From NCBI GenBank assembly GCA_910588955.1, contig CAJURQ010000017.1, positions 7,952-69,299 of the forward strand: 61,348 bases of DNA, in the 5' to 3' direction. The notes beneath the pieces are model-generated. The model ran no database searches, was not told the DNA's origin, and saw only the letters and a list, made by a program, of their open reading frames with translations. How positions within the stretch are numbered: the stretch's first letter is position 1; every line of letters starts with the position of its first letter. The DNA comes from an uncultured Lachnospiraceae bacterium (GTDB taxonomy: Bacteria; Bacillota; Clostridia; Lachnospirales; Lachnospiraceae). Below are positions 15,768 through 24,294 of this stretch, piece by piece. The position numbers were made by a program, and so were the translations under genes.

Positions 15768-17587
15768 TATACACTGTAGTCCTGCATCACCATCTGCAGT
15801 TCCTCCCTGCCTCGATACACGTTAATATCCGGATAGTAGATCACACTGATGACGATCCGTCCGCTGCCCCCGGCGTAGAGCCGTTCCGTCTCCTCCTGCC
15901 CGAAATGGGCTGACAGAAATGCGTGCCACTGTTCCAGATCGCCGAAGTACATCATATCGTACTCCCGCCCGTTTTCGTCCGCCACCCGGTATTTCCCCAC
16001 ATTTTTATTTTTCCCCAGAATCCGCCCCCGGCATACCCGCACGTTTTTCTGGGCGAAGACCGGCTTGGGATTGCCGTTGCCGAAGGGCTCCAGCAGAGAA
16101 AGCTGTCTGACCAACTCAGGCGTCACGTAGGACATGGGCATGGGCACGTCGATATGTATGACCTCCACGAGATCTTCCTCGCTCAGACCACTGTGGGCGT
16201 TCAAAAACGCGCGAAACGGCTCCACGTTCTCCTCCGGCATGGATACCCCCGCCGCCATCTTATGCCCGCCGTACTTCGTGTACAGTTCCTTGCACTCGCT
16301 CATCTTGTCGTACATGTGGTAAGCCTCTATGGAACGCCCAGAGCCCTTCACGCCCTCCTCGCCGCGGGTCAGGACAAAGACCGGCTTGTGGTACCGTTCC
16401 CTGATCCGTCCGGCGATAATCCCCGCCAGACTCTCGTGGCAGTCCGGCAGAAATACCACCAGCACCCTATCCTCTTTAAGCGCAGTGTTCTCGATCTGCT
16501 CCATCGCCTGCGCCGTCCCGAGCAGCGTCATTTCCTTCCGGCTGTCGTTTAACGCCTTCAACTCCCCGGCAATGGTGACAGCCTCCGCCTGTTCCTCCGT
16601 CCGAAACATGGCGAGCGCCCTCGCCGCCGTATCCAGCCGCCCCGTGGCATTCAGGCAGGGACCGAGAATGAAGCCCACATGATACCCTGTCAGTTTTTTC
16701 TCCGTCAGCTCATTCACCGTGAGCAGCGCGCGCAGCCCCGGATTCGCGGACTGCTCAATCTGACGCAGACCGTACCTGACGAGAATGCGGTTCTCATCGG
16801 TCAGCTCCATCACATCCCCCACCGTGGCAAAGCCCGCGAAAGCCAGAAGCTCCCGCAGAAGGTTTTCCCTCTCTTTCGCGGGCAGCGCGCCATCCGCCGC
16901 CATCTCTTCCAGATACAGCTCCATCAGTTTATATGCAACAACCGCGCCGCAAATGCCCTTATAGGGGTAAGGACAGCCGCTCTGCTTCGGGTCCACCACC
17001 GCGTCCGCCGGGGGCAGTATCTCCTGACGGCTTTCGTCCTCCCGCACCTCGTAGGGCACTTCGTGGTGGTCTGTCACGATCACCGTCATGCCTAGCTCCT
17101 TCGCAAAAGCGATCTGCGGGAACGCCGCAATACCGTTGTCACAGGTGAGAATCGTGTCCACGCCGTCCTCCCCCGCCTCCTCAATCAGCTTCTCATTCAG
17201 CCCGTAGCCGTCCCGTATCCTGTGAGGGATCACCACGGACACCGCCGCGCCGCACTTCTCCAGACAAGCCGCCAGTATGTAGGAAGAGCACACACCGTCG
17301 ATATCGTAATCCCCGATCACCCGGATCTTTTTCTGCTCCCTCGTCTTCTCACACAAAATGCCCGCCGCCTTATCCGCGTCCTTTAAAAGAGCGGGATCAT
17401 AGAGATCCGTCGTCGTGCCGTGAAGGAATTTTTCGACTGCCTCATCACCCACCACATCCCTGTTTCGTATGATTCTGGCGATCACCGGGTCGATCTGAAA
17501 TTTCGCCGCTATCCCGTTAAAATCCGCTTTCTTTGCGGACACCATCCATTTCGCCATAAAATCCTGCTGTACCTTTCTATATTCCAT
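15767..17587 (-). CDS. recJ: Single-strand DNA exonuclease RecJ
   Basis: 5'-3' single-strand exonuclease for recombination and mismatch repair. The protein has DHH-family motifs DYDIDGVCSS, LTCDNGIA and VTDHHE, the C-terminal DHHA1-type GGHKMAAGVS motif, and an OB domain. I start at the ATG at 17587 (606 residues): GGAGGGTG lies about nine bases before it, whereas the open frame reaches 17614. The ribosome site is half of a perfect 12-bp inverted repeat (17596-17638), so translation may be controlled by that hairpin. The stop abuts palindrome P1. Confidence 0.94.
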   Translation of the reverse strand: MEYRKVQQDFMAKWMVSAKKADFNGIAAKFQIDPVIARIIRNRDVVGDEAVEKFLHGTTTDLYDPALLKDADKAAGILCEKTREQKKIRVIGDYDIDGVCSSYILAACLEKCGAAVSVVIPHRIRDGYGLNEKLIEEAGEDGVDTILTCDNGIAAFPQIAFAKELGMTVIVTDHHEVPYEVREDESRQEILPPADAVVDPKQSGCPYPYKGICGAVVAYKLMELYLEEMAADGALPAKERENLLRELLAFAGFATVGDVMELTDENRILVRYGLRQIEQSANPGLRALLTVNELTEKKLTGYHVGFILGPCLNATGRLDTAARALAMFRTEEQAEAVTIAGELKALNDSRKEMTLLGTAQAMEQIENTALKEDRVLVVFLPDCHESLAGIIAGRIRERYHKPVFVLTRGEEGVKGSGRSIEAYHMYDKMSECKELYTKYGGHKMAAGVSMPEENVEPFRAFLNAHSGLSEEDLVEVIHIDVPMPMSYVTPELVRQLSLLEPFGNGNPKPVFAQKNVRVCRGRILGKNKNVGKYRVADENGREYDMMYFGDLEQWHAFLSAHFGQEETERLYAGGSGRIVISVIYYPDINVYRGREELQMVMQDYSV

Positions 17588-17595
17588 AAAGAAAC

Positions 17596-17638
17596 ACCCT
17601 CCGAAAAGCCACAACCCATTGTAACATTTTCGGAGGGT
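17596..17638 (-). promoter_or_regulatory. Hairpin burying the recJ ribosome site
   Basis: ACCCTCCGAAAA (17596-17607, plus-strand reading) and TTTTCGGAGGGT (17627-17638) form a perfect 12-bp stem with a 19-nt loop. In the minus-strand transcript the 3' arm carries GGAGGG, the recJ Shine-Dalgarno. A TACAAT hexamer in the loop could be a -10; if transcription begins there the 5' arm would be missing and the site open. Confidence 0.7.
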
Positions 17639-17652
17639 AATTTATTCCAACA

Positions 17653-17789
17653 GTTCAGCCAGACCGAATCTGTAAGACAAATCATGCTTGCATGAGTTTG
17701 GCAGACAGATGCTGGTCTGAGGGAGCGCCCGCTTATTCGCAAAAGGAAAGCATCGAAGATGCGATTTTGCGAATGGGCGCGTGCTGAAC
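17653..17789 (-). other. Predicted three-way-junction element
   Basis: Three helices are visible. P1: GTTCAGC (17653-17659) with GCTGAAC (17783-17789). P2: GCGCCC (17725-17730) with GGGCGC (17775-17780), then a perfect 10-bp inner stem (17735-17744 with 17765-17774) and a GCATC/GATGC tip. P3: CAGACC (17660-17665) with GGTCTG (17714-17719), then TCTGT/ACAGA and a CATGC/GCATG tip. It begins six bases past the secDF stop. It matches no RNA class I know. Similar tip hairpins occur at 39535-39575 and 61180-61200. Confidence 0.65.
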
Positions 17790-17794
17790 GGACT

Positions 17795-20056
17795 CTATTT
17801 CTTCGCCTTCACAAACTTCGTGCGGAACACGAACCAGAGCGCACCCGTCAGACAGATGGATGAGTAGGTACCGCAGATGATACCCGCCATCAGAGGCAGC
17901 GCGAACTCCCGGATGGAAGAAACGCCGAACACTTCCAGAGCCGCCACCATGAAGAACGTTGTCAGGGAAGTAAAGATACTTCTCGTGAGCGTCTGGTTGA
18001 TACTTCTGTTGACCATCTCCTCCAGACCTTCCTTACTCCGCATCTCACGCAGGTTCTCACGCACACGGTCGAAAATAACAATGGTAGCGTTGATGGAATA
18101 ACCGACAATCGTCAGCATACACGCGATAAAGGTATTGCCCACGGACACCCGCACAATCGCGTAGAACGCCAGCACCACAAGCACATCGTGCAGCAGCGCG
18201 ATCACGGAACTTGCGCCGAAGCGGATGTCCTTAAAGCGGAACCAGATATACAGAAGCATCAGCACCGTGGACACCAGAATCGCCTTGATCGCGCCGGACT
18301 GCATCTCGGAGCTGATCGTTGCGCTGATGGTCTCCGCCGTGATACTGTTCTCATCCACACCGAAGTTATTCACCATCACTTCGTTAAATGCCTCTCTCTC
18401 CTGCACGTTCAAAGTTCTGGTCTTAATGATAATATCGTTGGAACCTGCCACCTTGGTGCTCATCACGTTGCCGTCCCCTGTGATCTCCTCGATGTAGGGA
18501 ACGATCTGCGCGTCGATCTCCTCGATGCTCATATCCTCGTTCAGCGTCATGGTTGTGGAAGTGCCGCCCACAAAATCCAGACTGTAATTCATGGTCATGC
18601 CGATGCTCGACTTATTGATGCCCATAGCGACAAATCCCGCAAGAATCGCGGCGATGGAAATGCCGAAGAACACATATCTTTTGGAGAGGAAGTTGATGGT
18701 CCTTCTCTCCTTCGCCACGCCGTATGCCTTCTCGCTCTGGATCCCCAGCGCATAGAAGATGTTCACAAGGAACTTTGTCACCACAAGCGCCGTGAACATG
18801 GAAAGGATGATACCAAGCATCAATGTGATGGAGAAGCCCTTGATCGTGCCGCTTCCCATAAAGTAGAGCACCAGACCTGCAATGAGGGTGGTGATATTGC
18901 CATCCAGAATCGCGGACAACGCCTTCTGGAAACCGATCTTAATCGCATTCTGCACACCCTTGCCTGCCGCGATCTCCTCGCGGATACGGGCAAAGATAAT
19001 CACGTTCGCATCCACCGCCATACCAACGGTCAGGATAATACCCGCGATACCGGGCAGGGTTAATGTCACCTCAAAGGCGTACATCAAAATGACCAGAAGC
19101 TCCGTGTACAGGCAGAGCGCCAGTGACGCCGCAAAACCCATAAAATAATATACCGCAATCATGAAGATAACTACCAGCGCGAAGCCGACTGCCGCCGCAA
19201 TCAGACTGGTCTGGATTGCCGCCGAACCGAGCTGTGCGCCCACCACGTTAGAACGCAGCTCTTCCAGTTCCAGTTTCAGTCCGCCGATACGGATGGTGGA
19301 CGCAAGCTGCTCCGCCTCCGCCGCCGTGCTCTGTCCCGTGATAACCGCGTTGCCGTCGGTGATCGCCGAGATGACGTTGGGCACGCTCACAAATTCCTCG
19401 TCGTAGTAGATGGCGATGGTCTCACCGTTCTCGTAAGCCCTGGTGGTCGCCTCCGCGAACGCCTGCTTACCCTTTTCATTAAAGGAAAGGGAAACTACAT
19501 TTTCCAGATTGCCCATGGAGTCCTGCTGGGCTCTCGCCTGCGCGCTCTCCACTTCCGTTCCGGTGAGGACGATAGACCCCTCCGCCTGCAGTTCCTCAAT
19601 CGTCTTGTTCAACTGGTACTGCGGAATCAGATTACCCTCGGCATCGATGCCGTATCCCGCTTCATAGTTATTGTTGCCCTCGCTGTCCGTCTGTGCGATA
19701 AAGTAGAGGCTTCCGGGCTTGCCCAGCTCCTCCAGAATCGCGTTGGCGTCGGTAACGCCGGGAATCTCGATATTGATTCGATCGGTTCCCTCCTGATACA
19801 CCTGCGCCTCAGTGCTGTAACCGTCCACACGCTGCTGCAGCTTGTAGATGGTATCGCTCATGTCCTCCGCGCTTGGGTCTTCATCTCCCACTACCTGATA
19901 AGTGATACTGACGCCGCCCGCCAGATCCAGTCCCAGCTTAACGCTCTCCGCCGCGCCCGACTTGTCCGAACCGACGCCGAAAACTGCCGTGTATCCCAGC
20001 AGTCCCAAAATCAGCACATAGACGATCAGACTGACAACCGCTCTGCTCTTTTTCAT
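17795..20056 (-). CDS. secDF: Fused protein-export membrane protein SecDF
   Basis: Uses the proton gradient to pull secreted proteins through SecYEG. The 753-residue protein fuses SecD (first half) and SecF (second half), as in several Firmicutes. It has an N-terminal membrane anchor, SecD motif GLDLAGGVSITYQV, a large periplasm-side P1 domain, five membrane helices, then SecF with YSLDFVGGTS and GYSINATIVIFDRVRENLREM. It starts two bases after scfB ends, so it is transcribed with the SCIFF genes. Confidence 0.95.
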   Translation of the reverse strand: MKKSRAVVSLIVYVLILGLLGYTAVFGVGSDKSGAAESVKLGLDLAGGVSITYQVVGDEDPSAEDMSDTIYKLQQRVDGYSTEAQVYQEGTDRINIEIPGVTDANAILEELGKPGSLYFIAQTDSEGNNNYEAGYGIDAEGNLIPQYQLNKTIEELQAEGSIVLTGTEVESAQARAQQDSMGNLENVVSLSFNEKGKQAFAEATTRAYENGETIAIYYDEEFVSVPNVISAITDGNAVITGQSTAAEAEQLASTIRIGGLKLELEELRSNVVGAQLGSAAIQTSLIAAAVGFALVVIFMIAVYYFMGFAASLALCLYTELLVILMYAFEVTLTLPGIAGIILTVGMAVDANVIIFARIREEIAAGKGVQNAIKIGFQKALSAILDGNITTLIAGLVLYFMGSGTIKGFSITLMLGIILSMFTALVVTKFLVNIFYALGIQSEKAYGVAKERRTINFLSKRYVFFGISIAAILAGFVAMGINKSSIGMTMNYSLDFVGGTSTTMTLNEDMSIEEIDAQIVPYIEEITGDGNVMSTKVAGSNDIIIKTRTLNVQEREAFNEVMVNNFGVDENSITAETISATISSEMQSGAIKAILVSTVLMLLYIWFRFKDIRFGASSVIALLHDVLVVLAFYAIVRVSVGNTFIACMLTIVGYSINATIVIFDRVRENLREMRSKEGLEEMVNRSINQTLTRSIFTSLTTFFMVAALEVFGVSSIREFALPLMAGIICGTYSSICLTGALWFVFRTKFVKAKK

Positions 20057-20058
20057 GA

Positions 20059-21450
20059 CTAACTCTCCTTTTCCTCATCGGCAAGCGCCGCTTTTATCAT
20101 AATCGCACACTCGACACGTTTCCGCTGCAGTTCGCACCCCAGCTCGTAAGAACCGTTCACATCGCCGCTCTCATGGTAAGCGTTCGCCGCGCAGCCGCCG
20201 CTGCAATAAAATTTCGCAAAGCAATCCCTGCACTCTTTTTTGGCATAGACATTGCATGCTTTAAACTTATCCCGAATATCCCCGCGGACGATTCCCTGAT
20301 CCACATTTCCCATAAGGAACTCCTCCTGCCCCACAAACTGATGACAGGGGTAAAGGTCTCCCCACGGTGTCACCGCAAGATACTCCGTACCCGATCCACA
20401 GCCCGACAATCTCTTCGCCACGCATGGACCACCTTCTAAATCTATCATAAAATGAAAGAATTGAAAACCCTTTCCTTCTTTTTTTCTGCGAATATATTCC
20501 AGAGCCAGTTTATCGTATTCGGAAAGAAGTTTCGGCACATCCTCCATGCGGAGCGCATAATCCTCCTTTTTGTCCGCCACCACAGGCTCCACGGAGATCT
20601 GCTCAAAACCCTCGTCGGCGAGATGAATCACGTCCTCGGAAAAGTCCGTATTATTGTGGGTGTATGTGCCCCGCACATAGTAATTCATCTGGTCTCTGCT
20701 CTCGGCGGCACGCTTATATTTCGGAAGGATCTCATCATAGCTTCCCTGCCCGCCCCGATGGGGTCTCATCAGGTCGTGGATTTCCTTTCTGCCGTCAATG
20801 CTTAAAACAAGATTTGACATTTCCCTGTTCGCAAATTCCAGAATCTCACTATCAAGCAGCACGCCGTTGGTCGTCAGCGTAAAGCGGAACTTCTTATGAT
20901 GCGGCTCCTCCAGCGACCTGCCGTATGCCACCAGTTCCTTCACAACCTGCCAGTTCATAAGCGGCTCACCGCCGAAAAAGTCCACTTCCAGATTCACCCT
21001 GCTGCCCGAGTTCGCCACGAGAAAGTCAAGCGCCTTCTTTCCCACCTCCAGACTCATAAGAGCCCTCCTGCCGTGGTATTCGCCCTCCCCCGCAAAGCAG
21101 TACTTACATGCCAGATTGCAGTCGTGGGCAATATGCAGGCAGAGCGCTTTTACCACCGTCTCCCGGTTTTTGAAAGCGTCTATGTACTTCTCGTAAATAT
21201 CTTCCGTAAAAAGCTGTCCCTGCTCTTTTAAATACAGGATCTCCTCAACCGTCTCCTCCGCCTCGGAAGGCTCCACAGACAACTCCTGCGCCACCGCGCG
21301 GGCGATTTCTTCCCGCTCTTCTGTTCCCTGACCCAGCAGCCGCTCCACAATAGGAACCGTATTGTACGCGGTCTTGTCCATCACATGGACGCTGCCGCTG
21401 TTGACATCCATCACAATATGATAACCGTTGCTTATATACTGATGTATCAC
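20059..21450 (-). CDS. scfB: SCIFF peptide maturase (radical SAM/SPASM)
   Basis: Radical SAM enzyme that links cysteine thiols to residues of the SCIFF peptide (ranthipeptide thioethers). The 463-residue form has the cluster motif CNLACKYC (C111, C115, C118), FFGGEPLMNW, and a cysteine-rich C-terminal SPASM/Twitch region (CGSGTEYLA, CHQFVG, CNVYAKKECRDCFAKFYCSGGC). I use the GTG start at 21450, giving IHQYISNGYHIVMDVNSG as in relatives, with CAGGAG nine bases upstream; the frame stays open to 21531. The substrate gene scfA is just upstream. Confidence 0.94.
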   Translation of the reverse strand: MIHQYISNGYHIVMDVNSGSVHVMDKTAYNTVPIVERLLGQGTEEREEIARAVAQELSVEPSEAEETVEEILYLKEQGQLFTEDIYEKYIDAFKNRETVVKALCLHIAHDCNLACKYCFAGEGEYHGRRALMSLEVGKKALDFLVANSGSRVNLEVDFFGGEPLMNWQVVKELVAYGRSLEEPHHKKFRFTLTTNGVLLDSEILEFANREMSNLVLSIDGRKEIHDLMRPHRGGQGSYDEILPKYKRAAESRDQMNYYVRGTYTHNNTDFSEDVIHLADEGFEQISVEPVVADKKEDYALRMEDVPKLLSEYDKLALEYIRRKKEGKGFQFFHFMIDLEGGPCVAKRLSGCGSGTEYLAVTPWGDLYPCHQFVGQEEFLMGNVDQGIVRGDIRDKFKACNVYAKKECRDCFAKFYCSGGCAANAYHESGDVNGSYELGCELQRKRVECAIMIKAALADEEKES

Positions 21451-21564
21451 AATTTTTCTCCTGACTTTTTTTATACACACAAGGAAGCCCGTCATGCGCC
21501 GCATGCCGAGCCTGATCCTTTTCCTAACCATTTTCTTGTAAAAAACGGAATGCCGCCGAAAATC

Positions 21565-21708
21565 CTATCTTGCCTTCTCGCAGCTCTGGTTCCCTACGGT
21601 ACATGAAGTCTTGCATGCAGACTGGCAGGAAGTCTGGCACTCGCCGCAGCCGCCCTTCTTCATGGACTCCTTCAGATCTCTGGTAGATAACGTCTTAATA
21701 TGCTTCAT
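21565..21708 (-). CDS. scfA: SCIFF ranthipeptide precursor
   Basis: A 47-residue peptide with six cysteines in its C-terminal half (C21, C24, C28, C32, C36, C43): the six-cysteines-in-forty-five signature found almost universally in Clostridia. The leader is MKHIKTLSTRDLKESMKKGG, and the core has the spacing CGECQTSCQSACKTSC. AAGGAGG precedes the ATG by about nine bases. It is followed by its maturase scfB. The mature role is not firmly known; related work links it to quorum or metabolic signalling. Confidence 0.95.
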   Translation of the reverse strand: MKHIKTLSTRDLKESMKKGGCGECQTSCQSACKTSCTVGNQSCEKAR

Positions 21709-21783
21709 CGGTATGTCCTCCTTATGTATAGACTTGCTCATAACTTTAGACAGTATAGCATAAAACTTTCTGTCCGTCCAGTC

Positions 21784-22161
21784 TCATTTCGCGACCATCC
21801 CGCCCAGCATACCGCTGCCGGCGCAGAGGAAAAAGACCGTCATCATGTTTCCGGCGATATCTTCCACACCCTTGTTTACCGCCAGAGACACGACTACAAG
21901 AATGCCGAAATACAGCGCGCCCATGATAAGCCCCCACAGGAATTTCCTGTGTTTCTCCTTCTTCCCCGCAAGCAGCCCCGCCAGAAAAGTGACGATGATA
22001 TAGACTGCAATGATGCAGAGCGACACCACCTTCTCGGACAGACCGAAGCGGTACAGCATAAACGCCAGCAGCAGCAAAAGCCCCGCCGTCAGTATGTACG
22101 CGCCCAGCATACACTTGATGATAAAGACCGCTTTTTCCATATATAAATCCTTTTTTCCCAT
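21784..22161 (-). CDS. TIGR04086-type small membrane protein
   Basis: A 125-residue protein with four hydrophobic segments (about 15-37, 43-64, 74-92 and 105-123) and a GKKEKHRK loop. It matches the TIGR04086 family, known mainly as the neighbour of SCIFF genes. It is first in the run TIGR04086-scfA-scfB-secDF. A role in SCIFF export or sensing is possible but only by context. MEKAV at residue 8 is an alternative start. Confidence 0.85.
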   Translation of the reverse strand: MGKKDLYMEKAVFIIKCMLGAYILTAGLLLLLAFMLYRFGLSEKVVSLCIIAVYIIVTFLAGLLAGKKEKHRKFLWGLIMGALYFGILVVVSLAVNKGVEDIAGNMMTVFFLCAGSGMLGGMVAK

Positions 22162-22282
22162 GACTACCCCCTGTTCTTATTTCTGTCCCGCGCAGTCCTC
22201 GTCCCATGCCTTTTAGTCAAAATATCGGCTTTTGTCCGAACCGCACCCTCTTCTAAATATGTATTCCCCCGCCCATAAAAAC

Positions 22283-22311
22283 TTGACACATTCTTCATCT
22301 TATAATAATAT
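22283..22311 (+). promoter_or_regulatory. Promoter of the CorC/HlyC gene
   Basis: Consensus -35 TTGACA (22283-22288), 17-bp spacer, -10 TAATAT (22306-22311). It lies 56 bases before the TTG start at 22367. Confidence 0.75.
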
Positions 22312-22366
22312 TTGTGATTAGTAAGGAACGAAATCTATAAAATAAGTAAACAAGGAGTGAAAATTA

Positions 22367-23659
22367 TTGGATACCACAGGTGTCATACAACTCGTCTCGC
22401 TGGGTGTGCTCGTATTTCTATCAGCGTTTTTCTCCTCAGCCGAGACCGCTTTTTCAACCGTTAACCGGGTGCGTCTGCGCACCTTAGCAGAGGAGGACAA
22501 TAAAGGCGCCATCCGGGTGCTCGCCATTCTGGAGCAGTATGGCAAAATGCTGAGCGCCATTCTGATTGGCAACAACATTGTCAATCTGTCCGCCTCCTCC
22601 CTGATGACCACCTTTACTATCAGTCTCTGGGGCAATAAGGCTGTTGGAATCGCCACTGGCGTTCTGACCTTCGTGATTCTGATGTTTGGCGAGATCATCC
22701 CCAAGACATGGGCGATGCAGCGCGCCGAGCCGATCGCGCTCCTGTTCGCCCCCATTATCCGGCTGCTGATGACAATACTTACCCCGGTAATCTTTTTGGT
22801 GGATATGCTCTCCAACTGGATTCTCCGGCTGTTACATATCAGCTCCGAGGGAAACAATTTCAGCATCACTGAGAAAGAACTGAAAACTTATGTGGACGTC
22901 AGCCACGAGGGCGGCGCCATCGAATCGGAGGAGCGGGCGCTCATCTACAACGTGTTCGATTTCGGCGACACCGTCGCCAAGGATATTATGATTCCCCGCA
23001 TCCAGATGACCACGGTCCCTTTAAGCGCCACCTATCAGGAACTGCTCTCCACATTCCAGTCCTGCATGTTTACGCGCCTGCCGGTCTATGACGGGGACCC
23101 CGACCATATTATCGGCATTGTCAATATCAAAGATTTTATTCTGGTGAAAGACAAAGAAAAATTCAGCCTCAAGAAGATTTTACGCGAGGCTTACTACACT
23201 TATGAGTATAAGAACGTGTCGGATCTGCTGATGGAAATCCGGGAAAAATCCAGCAGCATCGCCTTCGTCTTGAGCGAGTACGGCGCGACGGTAGGCATGA
23301 TCACCATGGAAGATATCATCGAAGAACTGGTCGGCGAGATCCGCGACGAGTACGACGCGGACGAGGAAGAGCTGATTCAGGAGACAGAGGAGGGACAGTA
23401 TCTTGTCGAGGGCGGCATGAAGCTGAACGACATAAACGACGCCCTGAACATCTCTCTGGAATCCGAAGACTACGATTCCATCGGTGGTCTGATGATCGAA
23501 AAGCTTGACCGGCTGCCGCAGGATCAGGAAACCATCGCATTAGAGAACGGCATCACCCTGCGCGCCTGCGGTATTCAGGACAACCACATCGTAAAAGTAT
23601 TAATTACCCTTCCGCCCGAAGACGAGCCAGAAGGGGAACAAGCGCCTGAGGAGTCTTGA
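22367..23659 (+). CDS. HlyC/CorC (CNNM/DUF21) family transporter
   Basis: A 430-residue membrane protein: DUF21 region with about four membrane segments (1-150, including FSSAETAFSTVNR), a pair of CBS domains (about 195-310, RIQMTTVPL and YGATVGMITMEDI), and a C-terminal CorC/HlyC domain. Relatives are linked to magnesium or cobalt efflux. The start is TTG with AAGGAG upstream. It is one of three plus-strand genes, and its last 56 bases overlap the 3' end of the opposing HAD gene. Confidence 0.92.
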   Translation: MDTTGVIQLVSLGVLVFLSAFFSSAETAFSTVNRVRLRTLAEEDNKGAIRVLAILEQYGKMLSAILIGNNIVNLSASSLMTTFTISLWGNKAVGIATGVLTFVILMFGEIIPKTWAMQRAEPIALLFAPIIRLLMTILTPVIFLVDMLSNWILRLLHISSEGNNFSITEKELKTYVDVSHEGGAIESEERALIYNVFDFGDTVAKDIMIPRIQMTTVPLSATYQELLSTFQSCMFTRLPVYDGDPDHIIGIVNIKDFILVKDKEKFSLKKILREAYYTYEYKNVSDLLMEIREKSSSIAFVLSEYGATVGMITMEDIIEELVGEIRDEYDADEEELIQETEEGQYLVEGGMKLNDINDALNISLESEDYDSIGGLMIEKLDRLPQDQETIALENGITLRACGIQDNHIVKVLITLPPEDEPEGEQAPEES

Positions 23660-24272
23660 TCATCATCTCTTCTTTCGCGCCCTCGCTCCGGAGCTTTTCT
23701 TCGGTGCGAAAACCCCATGTAACGCTGATACAAGGCAGCGACGCGTTTTTCGCCGTCTGGATATCCACTTCGGAGTCTCCCACGTAGACCGCGCGGGAAG
23801 CATCGCTCTCGAGTTCACGAAGCGCCCGGTACACCGTATCGGGCGCAGGTTTTCTCTTCACTTCCGCGCTCTCCCCGATTGACACCGGAATAAATTCCCC
23901 AAAATACTTTTTGCAGAGTTTCTTGACCGCGCCGTCAAATTTGTTGGAGACGACCGCGAGATGATATCCCTGAGCCTTTAACTCAGAGAGCACCTTCAGC
24001 ACGCCTTCATAAGGTTTTGTCTTGTCCTCGCAGTGCTCGGCATAATGCGCTTTGAAAGCCGCCAGCGCCGCCTCATAGTCGGGATTTTCCAACCCCTGCG
24101 GTATGCTGCGCTCCAAGAGCTTCGGCGCGCCGTTCCCCACAAAGGTGCGCACCTCGTCAATCGTGTGCACAGGAAAGCCGAAGGTTTCCATGGCGTGATT
24201 GACGCTGTCCGTCAAATCCTCCAGCGTGTCGAGAAGCGTCCCGTCCAAATCGAAGATAACCGTGTCTGTCAT
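23604..24272 (-). CDS. HAD phosphatase, phosphoglycolate phosphatase-like
   Basis: The 222-residue protein has HAD motif I FDLDGTLLDT, motif II VVSNK, the conserved lysine in KRKPAPD and motif IV VYVGDSEVDIQTAKNA, plus a helical cap domain of the Gph/PGP type. The start is the ATG at 24272 (AGGAAAG before it); the open frame to 24368 would run into the upstream gene. Substrate not determined. The 3' end overlaps the convergent CorC-family gene by 56 bases. Confidence 0.9.
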   Translation of the reverse strand: MTDTVIFDLDGTLLDTLEDLTDSVNHAMETFGFPVHTIDEVRTFVGNGAPKLLERSIPQGLENPDYEAALAAFKAHYAEHCEDKTKPYEGVLKVLSELKAQGYHLAVVSNKFDGAVKKLCKKYFGEFIPVSIGESAEVKRKPAPDTVYRALRELESDASRAVYVGDSEVDIQTAKNASLPCISVTWGFRTEEKLRSEGAKEEMMIKTPQALVPLLARLRAEG

Positions 24273-24294
24273 ACTGCTTTCCTTTCTGTTCTCC

